Origin: Thermoleophilia bacterium
Lineage (GTDB): Bacteria; Actinomycetota; Thermoleophilia; Gaiellales; Gaiellaceae
DNA length: 40,816 nucleotides
Reading direction: 5' to 3'
Assembly: GCA_025936995.1 (NCBI GenBank)
Contig: JAICSH010000016.1
Location: 1 to 40,816, forward strand
The position numbers were made by a program, and so were the translations under genes. Within the stretch, counting starts at the first letter, position 1, and the number at the start of each line of letters is the position of its first letter. Positions 7,152-14,686 of the stretch are shown here, in pieces. The notes beneath the pieces are model-generated. The model saw only the letters and a list, made by a program, of their open reading frames with translations. It did no database searches and had not been told where the DNA came from.

Positions 7152-7219
7152 GGGGCCGGAGTGGTTCGGGGCTGGTCTTTAAAACCAACGCCCTGAGGGT
7201 TCAACTCCCTCCGGCTCCA
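7152..7219 (+). tRNA. tRNA-like structure, anticodon UUA, no D-stem
   Basis: Acceptor GGGGCCG (7152-7158) pairs with CGGCTCC (7212-7218) including one G-T pair, leaving A7219 as discriminator; T7151-A7219 and A7150-T7220 could lengthen the stem. The T-arm is canonical: stem GAGGG/CCCTC (7195-7199, 7207-7211) with loop TTCAACT. An anticodon-like hairpin has stem TGGT/ACCA and the 7-base loop CTTTAAA, giving anticodon TTA, which would read the stop codon UAA. Outer bases GGGGC/GCCCT can lengthen that hairpin. The 13 bases where a D-arm belongs (GAGTGGTTCGGGG) do not pair, and total length is only 68. CCA is not encoded. It could be a functional unusual tRNA, a tRNA mimic, a tmRNA-like domain or a decayed tRNA. 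Confidence 0.45.
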
Positions 7220-7262
7220 TCTCTCTGCGCGACTCTACGTCCGGAAAACCTCCACGTACAAC

Positions 7263-7571
7263 TTGTCGGCATCTGCCGAATTCCGGAATAGTTCCGGAAT
7301 TCCTCGGGACACGGTAGGCAAACCGCCGGACGGCGGCAGCGGGAAGCGGGGCAGAAAGCCCACATCGCCGACCCCTGCGCTTGGCTTCGAGATGTTTGCG
7401 GACGTTGCTGAGCGGCTTGAGGAACTACAGCGTTCGGTCCGCGACGCAGGCCACTCTCGTCCATCTCAACGAACGCTGGTCTCGGCCCTGATCATGGCTG
7501 AGACACGTAGAGGGCGGCAGCTTGAGTGGCTGCTTGCGCCGTTCCGGATCGGTCACCCAGACGCCGACTGA
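7263..7571 (+). CDS. Small basic protein, transposon cargo, function unknown
   Basis: Up to 102 residues from a TTG at 7263; the start is uncertain and an ATG at 7392 would give 60 residues. The N-terminal part is glycine- and lysine-rich (GKPPDGGSGKRGRKPTS), like a flexible nucleic-acid-binding arm. The C-terminal part is helical: MFADVAERLEELQRSVRDAG, then SRPSQRTLVSALIMAETRRG and RQLEWLLAPFRIGHPDAD. The RPSQRTLVSALI stretch could be a short DNA-binding helix pair, but no family is recognised. It starts 43 bases after the tRNA-like fold on the same strand and converges on the accessory ORF, overlapping it by 19 bases. A perfect palindrome lies within its first codons. Confidence 0.5.
   Translation: MSASAEFRNSSGIPRDTVGKPPDGGSGKRGRKPTSPTPALGFEMFADVAERLEELQRSVRDAGHSRPSQRTLVSALIMAETRRGRQLEWLLAPFRIGHPDAD
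7278..7302. repeat. Perfect inverted repeat, 11-bp arms
   Basis: GAATTCCGGAA, then TAG, then TTCCGGAATTC: a near-continuous palindrome 58 bases after the tRNA-like fold. It could be an operator for a dimeric protein, a hairpin, or a recombination site. If the small ORF starts at the TTG at 7263, it lies inside the coding region; if it starts at 7392, it lies upstream. Confidence 0.6.
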
Positions 7572-7720
7572 CGCCTGCGCTTCTTCGGCTTAGGCTTCTT
7601 CTGTGCGGGAGGCTTGGTGGCGACTGCGGCGCGGAGTGCTTCTTCGAAGTCGAGGTCGACTCGAAGCGCATCTGCGCGCTCGGGCAGCTTCCTTTTCGGC
7701 TTTCCATTTTCGGCTGGCAC
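7553..7720 (-). CDS. Small lysine-rich accessory ORF of the IS element
   Basis: About 55 residues from the GTG at 7720, four bases past the transposase stop, or 67 from a TTG at 7756 overlapping the transposase gene. Sequence: KPKRKLPERADALRVDLDFE then EALRAAVATKPP and a C-terminal lysine/arginine tail (QKKPKPKKRRRQSASG). Short proteins with an FEEALR..L..KPP pattern are found next to related transposases and may help transposition or regulate it; that role is inference. The position directly downstream of the transposase suggests one transcript. Confidence 0.55.
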   Translation of the reverse strand: MPAENGKPKRKLPERADALRVDLDFEEALRAAVATKPPAQKKPKPKKRRRQSASG

Positions 7721-7724
7721 GTAC

Positions 7725-8675
7725 TTACATAGAGTACGTGAGCCTCTTGCCGACAACCCCTCTGAGAGCCGCCACGGTGCGATCTGAGTCCGTCCACCCG
7801 TCGCGGGCTAGGTGGTTGTAGCGGAAATCGAATTCTGCGAGATATCGCGGCAGGTGGGCTTCGCTGACGTGGTGGTACACGCCGTCGATGCCGCGCTTGA
7901 GGATTGAGAAGTAGTTCTCCGCCGTGTTCGTGTGGGCGTCTCCGCGGACGTACTCCACGTTGTGATCGACCATTGTGTGGCTCGCGTACTCCTTGCCGAC
8001 CTTCTTGTACGACGGGTACGAGTCCGTGCGTAGGTGGGCGTCGCGAGCGACGTGTCTGCGGATTGCGCCGCCCAGCTGTTCGCCCGTGACGTTCGCCATG
8101 CGGAACGAGCGAGCCTGACCGCCACGCTCGACAAGCAGGAGTACGGGCGTCTTGTTCTCGCTGCCGCGGCCCGTGAGTCGCTTGTCTGGCTTGGTCGGGT
8201 CGAGCGGCTTGTGCTGCTTGACGTTGGAGCGGCGCTGCTTGCCGCCGACGTACGTCTCGTCAGCCTCCACGGTGCCTGTCAGCTGCTTAGCGAAAGGGGG
8301 CTGCTCCATCGCGTACCGGATCCGGTGCGCCATGAACCACGCCGACTTGTACGTCACGCCAAGCATCCGGTGAAGTTGGTGAGCGCTCATGCCCTTCTTC
8401 GATGAGCAGAGCAGATAGAAGGCCAGCAGCCACTTGTGCAGGCCGATATGCGACCCCTCGAAGATCGTGCCGACCGTGACCGTGTACTGCTTCCGGCAGG
8501 CGGCGCACTTCCACAGCTTCCGCGTCTTGGACTTCAGCGCGTACGGCTTTCGCTCGGCCTCGCCACAGTGTGGGCAGACCGGGCCGTCCGGCCAGCGGAT
8601 CGACTCTAGGTAGTCGGCTGCGGCCAGCGGATCCTGGAACTTTTCGTCGTAGACACCGAGAGCGAGGTCTTCCAT
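7725..8675 (-). CDS. IS1595-family transposase
   Basis: 316 residues, typical of the ISXO2-like/IS1595 group. An N-terminal zinc ribbon (C34, C37, C57, C60: CPHCG and CAAC) precedes a helical DNA-binding part (KKGMSAHQLHRMLGVTYKSAWFMAHRI). The catalytic core has D139 in VEADETYVGGK, D218 in LRTDSYPSYKKV and E253 with K260 in NTAENYFSILKRGI, i.e. a DDE core with lysine seven residues on; N250 is the position where some relatives carry asparagine. The ending RYLAEFDFRYNHLARDG is also typical. The frame is intact, with no stop or shift, and the start lies 22 bases inside the right terminal repeat, so the element may still be active. Confidence 0.95.
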   Translation of the reverse strand: MEDLALGVYDEKFQDPLAAADYLESIRWPDGPVCPHCGEAERKPYALKSKTRKLWKCAACRKQYTVTVGTIFEGSHIGLHKWLLAFYLLCSSKKGMSAHQLHRMLGVTYKSAWFMAHRIRYAMEQPPFAKQLTGTVEADETYVGGKQRRSNVKQHKPLDPTKPDKRLTGRGSENKTPVLLLVERGGQARSFRMANVTGEQLGGAIRRHVARDAHLRTDSYPSYKKVGKEYASHTMVDHNVEYVRGDAHTNTAENYFSILKRGIDGVYHHVSEAHLPRYLAEFDFRYNHLARDGWTDSDRTVAALRGVVGKRLTYSM

Positions 8676-8696
8676 GCCTGCATTGTCTCAGTTCAG

Positions 8697-8723
8697 CTTG
8701 GGTTTGTCAAGTATATAATTGCG
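8697..8723 (-). repeat. Terminal inverted repeat, right
   Basis: Inverse of the left terminal repeat: on the minus strand it reads CGCA, ATTATATACTTGAC, AAACCCAAG. Read outward on plus it contains TATAAT at 8714-8719, a possible -10 box facing the sugar transferase gene at 8783. Confidence 0.9.
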
Positions 8724-8731
8724 AGGACGAC
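8724..8731. repeat. Target-site duplication, right copy (AGGACGAC)
   Basis: Identical to 5980-5987 and placed the same distance from the inner repeat block (four bases), as expected for a true duplication. Joining the two flanks restores a plausible lysR promoter with TATAAG (minus strand) eight bases before its ATG. Confidence 0.85.
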
Positions 8732-8770
8732 TTATAGCTGCCGTGGCGACCCGGGAGGCGCCCCCCGCTT

Positions 8771-8776
8771 TACGAT
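8771..8776 (+). promoter_or_regulatory. Possible -10 box of the sugar transferase gene
   Basis: TACGAT, six bases before the GTG start at 8783, consistent with a leaderless message. It lies outside the transposon, so it would have survived the insertion. Confidence 0.35.
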
Positions 8777-8782
8777 CGGCGC

Positions 8783-9466
8783 GTGCCCGACACGACGCGG
8801 ATCGAGGACACGCTCGTCCGCGGCTACCGCCAGCTCGCGCTCGAGACGCCCGCGCGGCCGCGCGACGTCGTCCTGCGCGCGCTCGACCTCCTCCTCTCGT
8901 CCGTGTTCCTCCTCCTCTCGCTCCCCGTCTCGCTGCCCATCGCCCTCCTCGTCCTCGTCACGAGCGGGACGCCGATCTTCTATCGCGGCGAGCGCGTGGG
9001 ACGTGGCGCGCGGGTCTTCACGATGTACAAGTTCCGGACGCTGCGGCGCGGCGCGGAACGGCGGCTCGGCCCGTATCTCGGAGAGGAGCTCGTCCGGCGC
9101 ACGCAGGCCGAGTTCACGCCGGTCGGGCGCTGGCTCAAGGCGACGCAGCTCGACGAGATCCCGCAGTTCGTGAACGTCCTGCGCGGGGACATGAGCCTCG
9201 TCGGGCCACGGCCGATCCGGCCGGTCTTCTTCGAGGAGCTCGCGCACGAGCTGCCGTCTTACTGGCAGCGACTCGTCGTGCGGCCCGGGCTGACCGGCTT
9301 CGCCCAGGTGCGGCGCGGCTACGAGACGTCGATGGGCGAGAAGCTCGCGCACGACCTCGAGTGGATCGCCGATCGCTCCGTCCGCCTCTATCTGCGCACC
9401 GTCGTCGCCACCGGCTGGCGCGTGTTCCGGCAGTCGCTCGGAGGACTCGTGCGGCGCGGCGCCTAA
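8783..9466 (+). CDS. Polyprenyl-phosphate sugar-1-phosphate transferase (PglC/WcaJ-type)
   Basis: 227 residues. Members transfer a sugar-1-phosphate from a nucleotide sugar to undecaprenyl phosphate at the inner face of the membrane, starting a polysaccharide or glycan. Seen: one hydrophobic segment near 27-60 (VVLRALDLLLSSVFLLLSLP), then the catalytic core GTPIFYRGERVGRGARVFTM, YKFRTL, TPVGRWLKATQLDEIPQFVN and MSLVGPRPIRP, with RPGLTGFAQV near the C-terminus. The size and single membrane domain fit the short PglC form. The GTG start is followed by PDTTRIE. It heads a plus-strand run with asnB and the DUF354 gene; its promoter region lies between the IS end and the start. Confidence 0.92.
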   Translation: MPDTTRIEDTLVRGYRQLALETPARPRDVVLRALDLLLSSVFLLLSLPVSLPIALLVLVTSGTPIFYRGERVGRGARVFTMYKFRTLRRGAERRLGPYLGEELVRRTQAEFTPVGRWLKATQLDEIPQFVNVLRGDMSLVGPRPIRPVFFEELAHELPSYWQRLVVRPGLTGFAQVRRGYETSMGEKLAHDLEWIADRSVRLYLRTVVATGWRVFRQSLGGLVRRGA

Positions 9467-9476
9467 GGTAGAGCCC

Positions 9477-11366
9477 GTGTGCGGGATCTGCGGGATCGCG
9501 ACGACGCACGGCGCCGCGGACGTCGAGACGCTGCGCGCGATGAGCGACCTCCTCGTCCACCGCGGCCCCGACAGCGCGGGCGAGCACGTCGACGGCGGCA
9601 TCGCGCTCGCGGCGCGGCGGCTCTCGATCATCGATCTCGAGGGCGGGGACCAGCCCATCGCGAACGAGGACGGCAGCTGCGTCGTCGTCCAGAACGGCGA
9701 GATCTACAACTATCCCGAGCTCCGTCGCGAGCTCGAACGGGCGGGCCACACGCTGCGGACGCGCTGCGACACCGAGGCGCTCGTCCACCTGTACGAAGAC
9801 CACGGGCCCGGCTTTGCCGAGCGGTTGCGGGGGATGTTCGCCGTCGCGATCTGGGACGCGCCGCGGCGCCGGCTCGTGCTCGCGCGCGACCCCTACGGGA
9901 TCAAGCCGCTCTACTACCGGCACGCCAGCGGCGAGCTGCGCTTCGCCTCGGAGCTGCGGGCGCTGCCGCGCGGCGAGATCGACCTCGACGCGCTCGAGGC
10001 GTTCCTCGCCTTCAACTCCATCCCGGCGCCGTACTCGATCTTCCGCGACATCCGGAAGCTGCCGGCCGGACACGTGCTTGTCTGGGAGAACGGCGAGGTC
10101 TCGCTCGAGCGGTATGCGCGGCCCGGGCCGGCGGCCGCGGACGAGCTGCGCGACGGAGACGAGGCGGAGCTCGTGGAGGAGCTGCGCGCCCGTTTGAGCG
10201 ACTCGGTGCGCGCGCACCTTCTCTCGGACGTGCCCGTGGGCGTCCTGCTCTCCGGGGGCGTCGACTCCGCGGCGCTCGCCGCACTCGCGGCGCAGGCGAC
10301 GGCAGAGCCGGTGCACACGTTCACGATCGGTTTCGCGGAGCGAACCTTCGACGAGCGCGCCGATGCGCGTCGGGTCGCGGAGCGGTACGGGACCCAGCAC
10401 CACGAGCTCCTCGTCAGGCCGGATCCCGAGCTCCTGCTGCGCGCCCTCGCCGATGCCTTCGACGAGCCGTTCGCAGACTCGTCCGCGCTCCCGACCTACC
10501 TCGTCTCGCAGCTCGCCGCCGAGCACGTCAAGGTCGCGCTTTCGGGCGAGGGTGGAGACGAGCTCTTCGGCGGCTACTACACGTATGCCGCCGACCTCCT
10601 CGCCGACCGGGTCGCTCCGCTCGCCCGGCTCGCACGCCCGCTCGTAGAGGCGCTGCCGGCGTCGACGCGCAAGGCGAGCCTCGACTACAAGGCGAAGCGG
10701 TTCGTGCGCGCTGCGCACCTGCCGCCCCTCGAACGGCACCACGGCTGGAAGGAGATCTTCTCGGCCGACGCGCGGGCGGAGCTGACCGGGCGGCGCGCGG
10801 GGTTCGACCCCGTCGACGTCTACCGCACGCGGTACGCCGAGACCCTCGGTGCGCCGGAGCTCGCCCGTCTGCAAGACGTGGACTTCGGTGTCTACCTCGT
10901 CGACGACCTCCTCGTGAAGACCGACCGAGCGTCGATGGCCCACTCCCTCGAGGCGCGCGTCCCCTTCCTCGATCCGCTCGTGACCAACCTCGCGTTCGCG
11001 CTACCGACGCGCCTCAAGGTGCGCGGCCTCGCGAAGAAGGTGCTGCTGCGCAAGGCCGTCGAGCCGCTCGTGCCGCCTGAGGTCGTCCACGGCCGGAAGC
11101 GTGGGTTCTCGATCCCCGCCGCGGCGTGGCTGCGCGGCGAGCTCGAGCCGTTCGCCCGCGACACGCTCTCGGCGGAGAACCTGCGACGCCAGGGCTTCTT
11201 CCAGCCGGAGCCCGTCGCGCGGCTCATCGACGAGCACGTGACGGGCCGCGAGGACTGGAGCCGCCAGCTGTGGGGACTGCTCGCGTTCACGCTGTGGCAC
11301 GAGCGGCACGTCGAGCAGGAGCCTCCGCGGCTCCGCTCTGCGCGGATGGAGGCGCTCGTCGCGTGA
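9477..11366 (+). CDS. asnB: Asparagine synthase (glutamine-hydrolysing)-like amidotransferase
   Basis: 629 residues. The N-terminal class II glutaminase starts MCGICGIA with the nucleophile Cys2 exposed after Met removal, followed by VHRGPDSAG, RLSIIDLEGGDQPI and VVVQNGEIYNYPEL. The synthetase half has the ATP PP-loop VPVGVLLSGGVDSAALAALA (about 250-270), then ALSGEGGDELFGGYY and VKTDRASMAHSLEARVPFLD. These enzymes move ammonia from glutamine to an activated carboxylate, aspartate in the true AsnB. In polysaccharide clusters, related proteins may amidate sugar acids, so the real acceptor is open. The GTG start at 9477 is fixed by the Cys2 requirement. It overlaps the next gene by GTGA. Confidence 0.93.
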   Translation: MCGICGIATTHGAADVETLRAMSDLLVHRGPDSAGEHVDGGIALAARRLSIIDLEGGDQPIANEDGSCVVVQNGEIYNYPELRRELERAGHTLRTRCDTEALVHLYEDHGPGFAERLRGMFAVAIWDAPRRRLVLARDPYGIKPLYYRHASGELRFASELRALPRGEIDLDALEAFLAFNSIPAPYSIFRDIRKLPAGHVLVWENGEVSLERYARPGPAAADELRDGDEAELVEELRARLSDSVRAHLLSDVPVGVLLSGGVDSAALAALAAQATAEPVHTFTIGFAERTFDERADARRVAERYGTQHHELLVRPDPELLLRALADAFDEPFADSSALPTYLVSQLAAEHVKVALSGEGGDELFGGYYTYAADLLADRVAPLARLARPLVEALPASTRKASLDYKAKRFVRAAHLPPLERHHGWKEIFSADARAELTGRRAGFDPVDVYRTRYAETLGAPELARLQDVDFGVYLVDDLLVKTDRASMAHSLEARVPFLDPLVTNLAFALPTRLKVRGLAKKVLLRKAVEPLVPPEVVHGRKRGFSIPAAAWLRGELEPFARDTLSAENLRRQGFFQPEPVARLIDEHVTGREDWSRQLWGLLAFTLWHERHVEQEPPRLRSARMEALVA

Positions 11367-12379
11367 AGGTGTGGATCGACATCACGGCGCCGGCCCACGT
11401 GCTCGTGTTCCGGCCGCTCGTGGAGATCCTCCGCGGCCGCGGCGACGAGGTCGGGATCACGGCGCGCGACTACGCGCAGACCCTCGAGCTGCTCCAGCTG
11501 CACGGGCTCGAGGCGGACGAGGTGATCGGGCGCCACGCCGGACGGTCGCGGCTGCGGAAGGCGCGCGAGATGACGCACCGCCTCGGCGCGCTGCGGCGGT
11601 GGGCGCGCGGCCGGGGGTTCGACATTGCGCTCGCGCACGGGTCGCACGAGCTGACGATCTCGGCGCGGCGGCTCGGGATTCCGAGCTCGACGACGTTCGA
11701 CTACGAGTTCGCGACGCTCCAGCACCAGCTCGGCTGCCGCGCGGCGACGCGCGTCGTCGTGCCTGCGGCGATCCCTCCGGAGCGGCTCCGCCCCTACGGC
11801 GTGCGCCCGCCGAAGCTCGTCCAGTACCCGGGGCTGAAGGAGGAGTACTACCTCGCCGACTTCGAGCCGGACCGTTCGCTGCTCGAGCGGTTCGGCGTCG
11901 ACCCGGCCCGGGTGCTCGTCGTCCTGCGTCCACCGCCGGACGTGTCCCTCTACCACCGGCACTCGAACCCGCTCTTCCCGCAGACGCTCGAGCACCTCGG
12001 CCGGTCGGAGGACGTGCACGCGTTTGTCCTCCCCCGGACCGAGGAGCAGCGCGAATACGTGCGCGGGCTCGCCCTTCCGTCGGTGATCCTTCCCGACGGC
12101 GCCGTGGACGCGCAGAGCCTGATCGCGCTGGCGGATCTCGCCGTCTCGGCCGGCGGGACGATGAACCGCGAGGCGGCCGCGCTCGGCGTTCCGGTCTACA
12201 CGACGTACGGCGGCCGGCTCGGCGGAGTGGACGAGGAGCTGATCCGCGAGGGGCGGCTGAAGCCGCTCACCGATCCGCGCGCGCTCGAGCTGCGCAAACG
12301 CGACGAATCCTCGTCGGCGCGGGTGCGCCGCGACCCCGCCGAGATGCTGCGGTTCCTGCTCTCCGCCCTCGACGCCTAG
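11363..12379 (+). CDS. DUF354 protein, glycosyltransferase-like
   Basis: 338 residues. DUF354 proteins have a two-domain fold related to UDP-sugar glycosyltransferases and 2-epimerases; no reaction is firmly assigned. Seen: the start KVWIDITAPAHVLVFRPLVE with an early histidine, a first Rossmann half up to about 170 (ALAHGSHELTISARRLGIPS), and the second half VLVVLRPPPDVSLYHRH and LAVSAGGTMNREAAALGVPV, the latter resembling the nucleotide-diphosphate-binding turn of glycosyltransferases. The GTG start is translationally coupled to asnB, pointing to a shared role in making an envelope glycan. Its 3' end overlaps the convergent small gene by 4 bases. Confidence 0.85.
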   Translation: MKVWIDITAPAHVLVFRPLVEILRGRGDEVGITARDYAQTLELLQLHGLEADEVIGRHAGRSRLRKAREMTHRLGALRRWARGRGFDIALAHGSHELTISARRLGIPSSTTFDYEFATLQHQLGCRAATRVVVPAAIPPERLRPYGVRPPKLVQYPGLKEEYYLADFEPDRSLLERFGVDPARVLVVLRPPPDVSLYHRHSNPLFPQTLEHLGRSEDVHAFVLPRTEEQREYVRGLALPSVILPDGAVDAQSLIALADLAVSAGGTMNREAAALGVPVYTTYGGRLGGVDEELIREGRLKPLTDPRALELRKRDESSSARVRRDPAEMLRFLLSALDA

Positions 12380-12783
12380 CCGCCGGGCGGCGGCACGCCG
12401 CGCCGGATCGAATCGGCGATCTCGCGCAGGAGGCCGTCGCGCTCGACCCGGCTCGTGCTCCACGTTCGGCTCGTGTGCTGCGGGTACCAGCTGACGGCCT
12501 CGATCGTCCAGCGGTCGGATCCCGGCACGCGGAGCGCGGCGCGTGGGATGTCCCAGAGCAGGCGCACGAGCACGCGCGGGATCAGCCCGAGGGCCCAGAG
12601 CGCGGCGTCGACCACACCGAGGGCAATTTCGGCGTTCACGGCTGGAACGCCAACGGGATCGTCCGGCGCCAGGCCGGGGTCGTACGACGGCCGACGGTCA
12701 CGGAGGCGAAACCGGTACGCGTACAGCTCCCACTCGTGCCCGTGCGGGTCGGTGACACGCAGGCGCGGGCGAAAGACGCTCAT
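12376..12783 (-). CDS. Hypothetical protein, 135 residues
   Basis: No family recognised. The N-terminal half reads SVFRPRLRVTDPHGHEWELY, AYRFRLRDRRPSYDP, like a small beta-rich domain. A hydrophobic helical stretch follows (VNAEIALGVVDAALWALGLI, then PRVLVRLLWDIPRAALRV), possibly one membrane-associated segment, and the end is EAVSWYPQHTSRTWSTSRVE. The ATG start at 12783 lies 9 bases after the helicase stop on the same strand, so it is probably co-transcribed with the helicase. Codon use and GC match neighbours, which supports a real gene. Confidence 0.65.
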   Translation of the reverse strand: MSVFRPRLRVTDPHGHEWELYAYRFRLRDRRPSYDPGLAPDDPVGVPAVNAEIALGVVDAALWALGLIPRVLVRLLWDIPRAALRVPGSDRWTIEAVSWYPQHTSRTWSTSRVERDGLLREIADSIRRGVPPPGG

Positions 12784-12792
12784 CCGCCGCTG

Positions 12793-14628
12793 CTAGGCGG
12801 CGTGCGCCGCGAGCTGGGCGAGCAGGTCGGGCCCGTACCGCTCGAGCTTCGCCGGGCCGATCCCCGGGACCGCGGCGAGCTCGGCGAGCGTCCGCGGCGT
12901 GCGCGCCGCCAGCTCCGCCAGCGTCCGGTCGTTGAAGACCACGTAGGCGGGAACCTCGTCGGCTCGCGCCCGCGCGAGCCGCCACTCGCGGAGCGCCTGC
13001 ACCGCCGGTGTCTGCTCGAGGACCGCGCGCTCGCGCTTCGGAAGCGGCGGCGCAGCGGCACGCACGCCGAGCTCGGCGAGGAAGCGGCTCGGCCGCCCCT
13101 CCCACGTCACGAGCAGATGCCGCTTCGCCCGCGTCAGCCCGACGTAGAACAGGCGACGCTCCTCCTCGACGGCGCCGCGGCGGATCGGCAGCTCGCCCTC
13201 CTCGACGCGCGGGAGAAGCACCGCCTCCCACTCGAGCCCCTTCGCGCGATGCAGCGTCAGGAGATGGACGCCGCGGCCGGCGCTCTCGCCGAAGCGCTCG
13301 TGGAGCAGCGCGACGAAGCCGCCGACGTCGCCGTCGAACTCCTCCGCTAGCCGCACGAGCCGCGCCAGGTCTGCCTGCCGCGTCTGCTCGCGCTCGCCGA
13401 GCTTGTCCGGTACCTCTGCGAGGAGACCCTGCCGGAAGGCGAGCTCGCGAACGATCTCGGCAGCCGGTCCCCGCAGGCTGCGCAGTGCCTTCAGCAGCTG
13501 ACGGGCCGCGTCGCGCGCGAGGAGAGAGGCGCCCTGGAACGGGATCCCCGTCTCGTGGAACGCCTCCTCGAACTCGCTCGTGCGCGCGTTCGTCCGGACG
13601 AGCACGGCCATCTCCTCGAGCGGGATCCCGCCAGCGTGCAGCTCACGAACGTGCGCGGCCACGTCCAGACCCGGCCCGACCACCGGCTCGGCTCCGTCCG
13701 GGAGTGTCGGCGTGAGCGTCTTCGCCGAGCCGCCGAGCCGCGGCACGAGGCGGTTCGCGAGCTCGAGCACCTGCGGCGTCGAGCGGTAGTTCCGCTCGAG
13801 CCGCACCACGTGCGCGTGCGGGAAGCGCCGCGGCAGGGCGAGGAGCCATTCGGCGCTCGCACCCGTGAAGCCGTAGATCGCCTGGTAGTCGTCGCCGACC
13901 GCGCAGAGCTCGTCCCGGTCGCCGAGCCAGAGGTCGAGCAGCGCCTGCTGGAGAAGGTTGACGTCCTGGTACTCGTCCACCGTGAAGGCGCGCCAGCGGT
14001 TGTGCACGGCGGCCCGCGCCTCGTCGCTCTCCTCGAGCAACCGCACCGCCCTCTCGAGCAGGTCCTCGAAGTCGAGCAGGCCTTCTGCCGCCTTCCGCCG
14101 CTCGTACTCGCCGAAGACCCTCCGTGAGAGGTCGGGCGGGATCGGCGGCTCGTGGTCGCCGAGCGCGTCGAGGTACGTCTCGGGCGTGAGACGCCGGTTC
14201 CTCGCCCACTCGATCTCGGTCGCGAGGTCCCCGGCCGGACGGAAGCGGTAGGCCCCCGGCAGCGAGTTGCCGATCCGGCGCAGCAGCGGCGCCTTCGAGC
14301 CGAGGATCCGTCCGGGGTCGCCCTCGAAATGGCGGAGGAGCGCAAGCGCCGCGGAGTGGAACGTCGACGCACGCATCCTCTCGACGCCGAGCGCTCGCAA
14401 TCGCGAACGCAGCTCCCCGGCGGCCTTGTCGGTGAACGTCACCGCAATGATCTGCTCGGGCGGGAACGCACCGCTCGCGACCTGCCACGCGATCCGGCGC
14501 GTGATCGTCGTCGTCTTGCCGGTTCCGGCCCCGGCGAGGATGCACAGCGGCCCGCGCGTGCTCTCGACTGCGGCGCGCTGCTCGGGGTTCAGCCCTGCGA
14601 GGATTCTCTCGGCGTCCAGATCGAGCAC
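12793..14628 (-). CDS. UvrD/PcrA-type DNA helicase with C-terminal HRDC domain
   Basis: 611 residues, superfamily 1A 3'-5' helicase for DNA repair. Motifs in order: Q-motif LNPEQRAAV (13-21), Walker A LAGAGTGKTTTITRRI, Ia VTFTDKAAGELRSRL, II FTVDEYQDVN, III GDDYQAIYGFTGA, IV LERNYRSTP, V LLTLHRAKGLEWEAV and VI FYVGLTRAKRHLLVT. The C-terminal 70 residues (VPAYVVFNDRTLAELAARTP, LAELAAVPGIGPAKLERYG) are an HRDC domain, as in the UvrD2 proteins of actinobacteria. It is shorter than the 650-700 residues of mycobacterial UvrD2. The GTG start at 14628 begins LDLDAERILAGLNPEQR. It has no clear functional link to its polysaccharide neighbours. Confidence 0.92.
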   Translation of the reverse strand: MLDLDAERILAGLNPEQRAAVESTRGPLCILAGAGTGKTTTITRRIAWQVASGAFPPEQIIAVTFTDKAAGELRSRLRALGVERMRASTFHSAALALLRHFEGDPGRILGSKAPLLRRIGNSLPGAYRFRPAGDLATEIEWARNRRLTPETYLDALGDHEPPIPPDLSRRVFGEYERRKAAEGLLDFEDLLERAVRLLEESDEARAAVHNRWRAFTVDEYQDVNLLQQALLDLWLGDRDELCAVGDDYQAIYGFTGASAEWLLALPRRFPHAHVVRLERNYRSTPQVLELANRLVPRLGGSAKTLTPTLPDGAEPVVGPGLDVAAHVRELHAGGIPLEEMAVLVRTNARTSEFEEAFHETGIPFQGASLLARDAARQLLKALRSLRGPAAEIVRELAFRQGLLAEVPDKLGEREQTRQADLARLVRLAEEFDGDVGGFVALLHERFGESAGRGVHLLTLHRAKGLEWEAVLLPRVEEGELPIRRGAVEEERRLFYVGLTRAKRHLLVTWEGRPSRFLAELGVRAAAPPLPKRERAVLEQTPAVQALREWRLARARADEVPAYVVFNDRTLAELAARTPRTLAELAAVPGIGPAKLERYGPDLLAQLAAHAA

Positions 14629-14686
14629 GCTAACGGCGCCACCGGTCGGGCCCGGTCACGCGAGCGTGGCAGCTTCGTGCCGAGGG

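Larger units (their letters stand above)
5988..8723. mobile_element. IS1595-family transposon with cargo, 2,736 bp
   Basis: Bounded by 27-base terminal inverted repeats (23 of 27 matched; an inner block of 22/23 starting ATTATATACTTGAC) and by an identical 8-bp duplication AGGACGAC. Inside, from right to left on the minus strand, are the transposase (7725-8675), a lysine-rich accessory ORF, and a DUF3800 gene (6215-6976). On the plus strand are a structured RNA region with a tRNA-like fold (7043-7219) and a small basic ORF (7263-7571). Base composition is visibly less GC-rich than the flanks. IS1595-family elements are known to carry passenger genes; this combination is not one I recognise. 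It appears intact and therefore recent. Confidence 0.9.

Noticed and set aside
7152-7219. Selenocysteine tRNA (selC)
   Set aside because: No long variable arm, no 6-bp D-stem, anticodon UUA rather than UCA, and no selA/selB/selD nearby; only the loop sequence is similar.
7043-7219. tmRNA (ssrA)
   Set aside because: The 5' GGGGCCG and 3' TTCAACTCCC parts recall tmRNA ends, but only 68 bases separate them, with no tag ORF or pseudoknot region.
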